A DNA stretch of 64,000 nucleotides from Vulcanimicrobiota bacterium (GTDB lineage Bacteria > Vulcanimicrobiota > Vulcanimicrobiia > Vulcanimicrobiales > Vulcanimicrobiaceae). The number at the start of each line of letters is the position of its first letter. Positions within the stretch are counted from its first letter, which is position 1. The DNA lies in the NCBI GenBank assembly GCA_013036095.1, contig JAAXCW010000001.1, positions 372,001 to 436,000 on the forward strand, in the 5' to 3' direction. The position numbers were made by a program, and so were the translations under genes. The notes below the pieces were generated by a model. That model had not been told where the DNA came from. It saw only the letters and a list, made by a program, of their open reading frames with translations, and did no database searches. Of this stretch, positions 61,429-64,000 are shown in pieces.

Positions 61429-62648
61429 ATTTGTCCGAGGACGGCTGTTGAAGGTGCTTCATCGCAGCGAGTGATCGGCGGCAGAGAACAGGCCAAAGTG
61501 GACTCCCGTGCGCAAAGCCGGTCCACAAACTGTTGCATGGCACGATCGATAGAATCATTTCCAATCATGGTTTCAGTATCCGAAGGGTTCAGTAAACTGA
61601 AACTCAGCGCCGCAATTGGGTTGATGCCGCTCCAGGAAAATTTCGGAAAAAGAAGGGCCCCAAGGCCTAGTATCGCGGTTTTGTCGGATGTCTTCACATA
61701 CGTAGCCCGATCCTGACCGTAGACCGCTGGCGAAATCGCACCGCACGAATAGAGAAAGCCTCTGACGTAGGCAGTGTCGTTGGAAACGCCGATAAGCGCG
61801 CGATCGCGGTGCGAGCCTGTAGCCTCGTAGAGAATGTACTTCTCGCCGGAATTACAGCTGCCGCGGTTCATGATGTCTTCTGCCGACTCGGTTGCCGCTA
61901 CGGCAGGAACTCCGCGGTGGATGAGCCAGCCAGCGAGCATGTCGTTCCACATCGCGACAGGTTGATTCACATCCGAAAGCGGCGCAAACGATGCAACGAC
62001 AAGCGCGCCTGGAGGCGCGCCCGACAAGCCGAAGGACGGCCCGCTCCCAACGGTCGTCGGCGGAAGAAATGCTTGGAGATCGGTAGCTTTCCATGACTTC
62101 ACCGAGGCAGCCGATTCACCGTCGCGCTCTTTGAAGCGCCTTCCCGCAGCGTTCTGGGAAATTAAATTGTATTTGTCACCTGATACCGGCACAATCAAGA
62201 CCTGCACTGGAGCGCCGACCCAATCCGGAAGCGTCTTTGCTATTTTGGCACGGTAACCGTGCGCGTGACCGTTTATCTGGGCGCAAAGCTCGCCCATGAT
62301 CGCGGGCTGCCCAGCAGTAAGCTTGCACCCGGAAGCGGTCGTTTGAGCCCCTTTTTCGGCGGCCATCTTCCCTAAAGGCGCCCGGACATATAACGCGACG
62401 GTATCTTCGGCCGCAAACGCGTGCGCCTGGAGCGCGAAGCCGCTGGAGACGGTCGCGAAAATCATAAAAAGAGTTTGCAGAACCCGAACACGCGTTGCTG
62501 TTGCGGCCGCGAGTGCGTTGAGCAAATTTATGGGCGCCTCGTCTTCAGCAAGACTGCCAGTGTTTTCGTCCTCCGAAGGGGCAACAGCCGGTCGCCGCAA
62601 GCCGAGCTGGCGTACAGCCGATTCAGGCACCACAGGCGCTAAAAGCAA
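61362..62648 (-). CDS. Membrane-anchored protein of unknown function
   Basis: 428 residues from TTG 62648, which has GGAGG six bases upstream; the GTG two codons earlier is too close to it. About 55 polar residues, then a helix (VLQTLFMIFATVSSGFALQAHAFA) that would anchor or, with an internal start at TTG 62525, be cleaved after AHAFA. The extracytoplasmic domain has six or so cysteines (SGCKL, ELCAQ, SCNSGEK, YSCGAI, RLCARE, LACSL) in pairs, so disulfides are likely. No known family. Confidence 0.65.
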   Translation of the reverse strand: MLLAPVVPESAVRQLGLRRPAVAPSEDENTGSLAEDEAPINLLNALAAATATRVRVLQTLFMIFATVSSGFALQAHAFAAEDTVALYVRAPLGKMAAEKGAQTTASGCKLTAGQPAIMGELCAQINGHAHGYRAKIAKTLPDWVGAPVQVLIVPVSGDKYNLISQNAAGRRFKERDGESAASVKSWKATDLQAFLPPTTVGSGPSFGLSGAPPGALVVASFAPLSDVNQPVAMWNDMLAGWLIHRGVPAVAATESAEDIMNRGSCNSGEKYILYEATGSHRDRALIGVSNDTAYVRGFLYSCGAISPAVYGQDRATYVKTSDKTAILGLGALLFPKFSWSGINPIAALSFSLLNPSDTETMIGNDSIDRAMQQFVDRLCARESTLACSLPPITRCDEAPSTAVLGQIWSNPRQEPNCERFPQPAVTPH

Positions 62649-62892
62649 CGGCACCCTCCGTCCTAACGGTGGCCTGGCCCGACCTTAAAGGCACCGGCCA
62701 TTGGCCCCGGTATGATGGCCACTTTGAGCTAGCACGCTCCCACCCCTGCGCCCTTTCCGCGACCATAAGATGGAGGCCCCGAACACGTCGGCCCCCCATT
62801 TCCCCTGGGCGCGCCTCTTGGTGCGGATGCCCTTGAAACGCAGTCGCCACGCCACTTTTCCTTCATCCAGCCGACAAGCGGCTTTCGGAGGC
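62649..62892. other. Non-coding gap, no convincing feature
   Basis: About 240 bases between divergent genes; no plausible frame or RNA signature was seen. Confidence 0.5.
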
Positions 62893-62970
62893 TTGACATT
62901 TCGCTCTAGCGGGAAGCGTATCGCGCGGCATACTCTTAAGTGACTAGCTTATTTTGGCTAGTCACTTAAG
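62893..62970 (+). promoter_or_regulatory. Lipoprotein promoter with 14-bp-arm palindrome
   Basis: TTGACA at 62893-62898 with weak -10 candidates near 62918-62924. Then CTTAAGTGACTAGC (62935-62948), loop TTATTTTG, GCTAGTCACTTAAG (62957-62970), a perfect 14-base inverted repeat. Its core ACTAGCTTATTTTGGCTA matches the site at 46050 in 16 of 18 positions. Confidence 0.65.
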
Positions 62971-63002
62971 CCACCCCTCGGGGTGAAAGGAGCCAAGAAT
63001 CG

Positions 63003-63191
63003 ATGCCTTCTCTAAGAAAGGCCTTGTTTGCCCTTGCCGCCTTGGCGGCACTCTCGGCATGCACTAGCCGACTTCAGTCAACGCTTGTTCCTCAAACTAT
63101 CGGCGCCAAGGTCCCGGCAATAACGCCAATGGACGAGACCCCGCCGCCGTGCCCGACGTGTGACAGCGGCGGGGGGCTACCCAACAGATAG
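63003..63191 (+). CDS. Small lipoprotein
   Basis: 62 residues, AAAGGAG before the ATG. Lipoprotein signal peptide with lipobox LSAC, then a polar mature part (TSRLQSTLVPQTIGAKVPAITPMDETPPPCPTCDSGGG) with a CPTC pair. Single gene under a palindrome-bearing promoter; role unknown. Confidence 0.75.
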   Translation: MPSLRKALFALAALAALSACTSRLQSTLVPQTIGAKVPAITPMDETPPPCPTCDSGGGLPNR

Positions 63192-63248
63192 ACGGCGCTC
63201 GCTAGTGGTAGCGGGTCAACTACGGCCCGCTACCCAAGTCTCTAACTC

Positions 63249-64000
63249 ATGGCGAAATCGCAGGCGCGCGCTTCGCACGCGCTCCTTGATCGCATGCGGG
63301 TGGCGGTCGACAATGGTCTTTTATCGGAAGCAGCAGACATCTTTGATCGAGATGCAAGCATCGCATCGGCCGATATGGGTCTTCTTCGGGCTCGGATCTA
63401 CTTTAAAACGCGCGCATATTCCCAAGCGATCGAGTTTCTCAACGGCCAGAGGTTCCGCGACCTAACGCCGCGGCAGCAAGCGGAACGGTACGTGCTGCTG
63501 GCAAGCACCCACTCACAATCGAATCGCTTCGCGGAAGCCGACGAATACTTCGAACAGGCCGCAGCACTCGAGCCGAATTTGCTTCCCGACGAAGAATTGG
63601 CGTATTGGCGGGGCCGGCGTTACCTGGACGAGCGGCGCCTGAAAGAAGCCGCAGAGCAATTACGCAACGTGCGGAACGCAGCCGGCGAGAACGCGCGAAT
63701 CCATGCAGACCTTCTGGAAAGCGGACTCCTGGCACAACAGCAGCGCTATCTCGACGCTGCGGTGCTGTTGATGCACCTTCTGGAATTCATGGACGGCCTA
63801 AAAGATCAGCACCGCGAAACCGAGGTCTGGACGCTGCACACATTGGCTGTGTATGCTCGCGAATTAGACGCGCCGAAAATTCGCCGGTTCGTTCAATCAC
63901 GCGTTAGCCGGCAACACTGGCCACCGGACCTCTCCGTCAACGAATTCCAAACCTTAAAAGCCGTGGCATGGTGCCATGCGCTCGACGGCGATTACTTCAA
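63249..64000 (+). CDS. TPR-repeat protein, 3' end cut by window edge
   Basis: Open to the right edge; at least 250 residues from ATG 63249. Repeated helix pairs with TPR-like spacing: AVDNGLLSEAADIFDRD, MGLLRARIYFKTRAYSQAIEFL, QAERYVLLASTHSQSNRFAEADEYFEQAAALEP and ELAYWRGRRYLDERRLKEAAEQL. Might be the N-terminal part of a large TPR regulator (for example with an HTH); that cannot be seen here. Confidence 0.75.
   Translation, partial: MAKSQARASHALLDRMRVAVDNGLLSEAADIFDRDASIASADMGLLRARIYFKTRAYSQAIEFLNGQRFRDLTPRQQAERYVLLASTHSQSNRFAEADEYFEQAAALEPNLLPDEELAYWRGRRYLDERRLKEAAEQLRNVRNAAGENARIHADLLESGLLAQQQRYLDAAVLLMHLLEFMDGLKDQHRETEVWTLHTLAVYARELDAPKIRRFVQSRVSRQHWPPDLSVNEFQTLKAVAWCHALDGDYF

Noticed and set aside
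44482-64000. Second half of comM
   Set aside because: No frame with the Mg-chelatase Walker A or its surrounding motifs found to the right edge.

Overview
The window is a stretch of bacterial chromosome, GC-rich (roughly 60 % by eye) and densely coding, with many 1-4 base start/stop overlaps, frequent GTG and TTG starts, and genes run as short operons on both strands. The gene set (rplU, rplS, trmD, rnhB, rbgA, sufB, scpA/scpB, dinB, nfo, a two-subunit glycine dehydrogenase, prokaryotic-type SpeD) fits a free-living bacterium outside the well-studied phyla. Copies of a TCATCCTGAG...CGAAGGA repeat and promoters placed almost on the start codon add to that picture. I would guess an uncultured lineage such as Eremiobacterota (WPS-2), but that is recollection-based and low confidence; a 16S or concatenated-marker tree would decide.

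Bases 1-44,480 look like core chromosome. 1-4.5 kb: end of an AddB-like nuclease, a UvrD-type helicase and a GNAT acetyltransferase, all ATGA-coupled. 4.6-9.7 kb (minus): small membrane protein, YbjQ, Pol IV, endonuclease IV, ScpB/ScpA, a Nudix hydrolase and an orphan prepilin. 9.7-11.1 kb: a serine beta-lactamase-like hydrolase and a VapD ribonuclease. 11.2-17.2 kb (minus): one tightly overlapped unit joining polyamine synthesis (speD, speE), a hotdog thioesterase and the glycine cleavage system (gcvT, gcvH, gcvPA, gcvPB). 17.6-22.1 kb: sufB with its own promoter/inverted repeat, a VOC protein, a Rieske protein and a penicillin-acylase homologue. 22.1-26.1 kb (minus): a GT39-like membrane glycosyltransferase, a secreted alpha/beta hydrolase and a methyltransferase/winged-helix/membrane-protein trio. 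26.3-33.6 kb: rplU-prp, TatA, trmD-rplS, three consecutive signal peptidases I, rbgA, rnhB and yraN. 33.6-43.8 kb: an APC permease with a USP protein, then a sugar-uptake unit (SSS symporter, RbsB/A/C-type ABC importer) that runs into kup.

At 43.9-44.5 kb a comM/yifB gene stops just before its AAA+ domain. From there to the right edge the content is accessory: small membrane proteins, two unrelated alpha/beta hydrolases, a DUF2188 protein, a SIR2-like protein, two HTH regulators, a large serine recombinase, a DUF2971 protein, and a Vsr endonuclease / GHKL ATPase / cytosine-5 methyltransferase group. Beside the methyltransferase lies a divergent gene for an unfamiliar tandem-HTH protein. This looks like a genomic or defence island with its left end in or next to comM; its right end is not visible here.

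The strongest candidates for something new are: (1) the Vsr-GHKL-Dcm cluster, whose methyltransferase carries an N-terminal four-cysteine, endonuclease-III-like Fe-S motif and which is flanked by the tandem-HTH gene with a structured leader; (2) a nearly identical palindromic element about 40 bases upstream of two secreted-protein genes 17 kb apart; (3) a short transcribed-looking region at 55.2-55.4 kb with an extended -10, mutually exclusive hairpins and a terminator.
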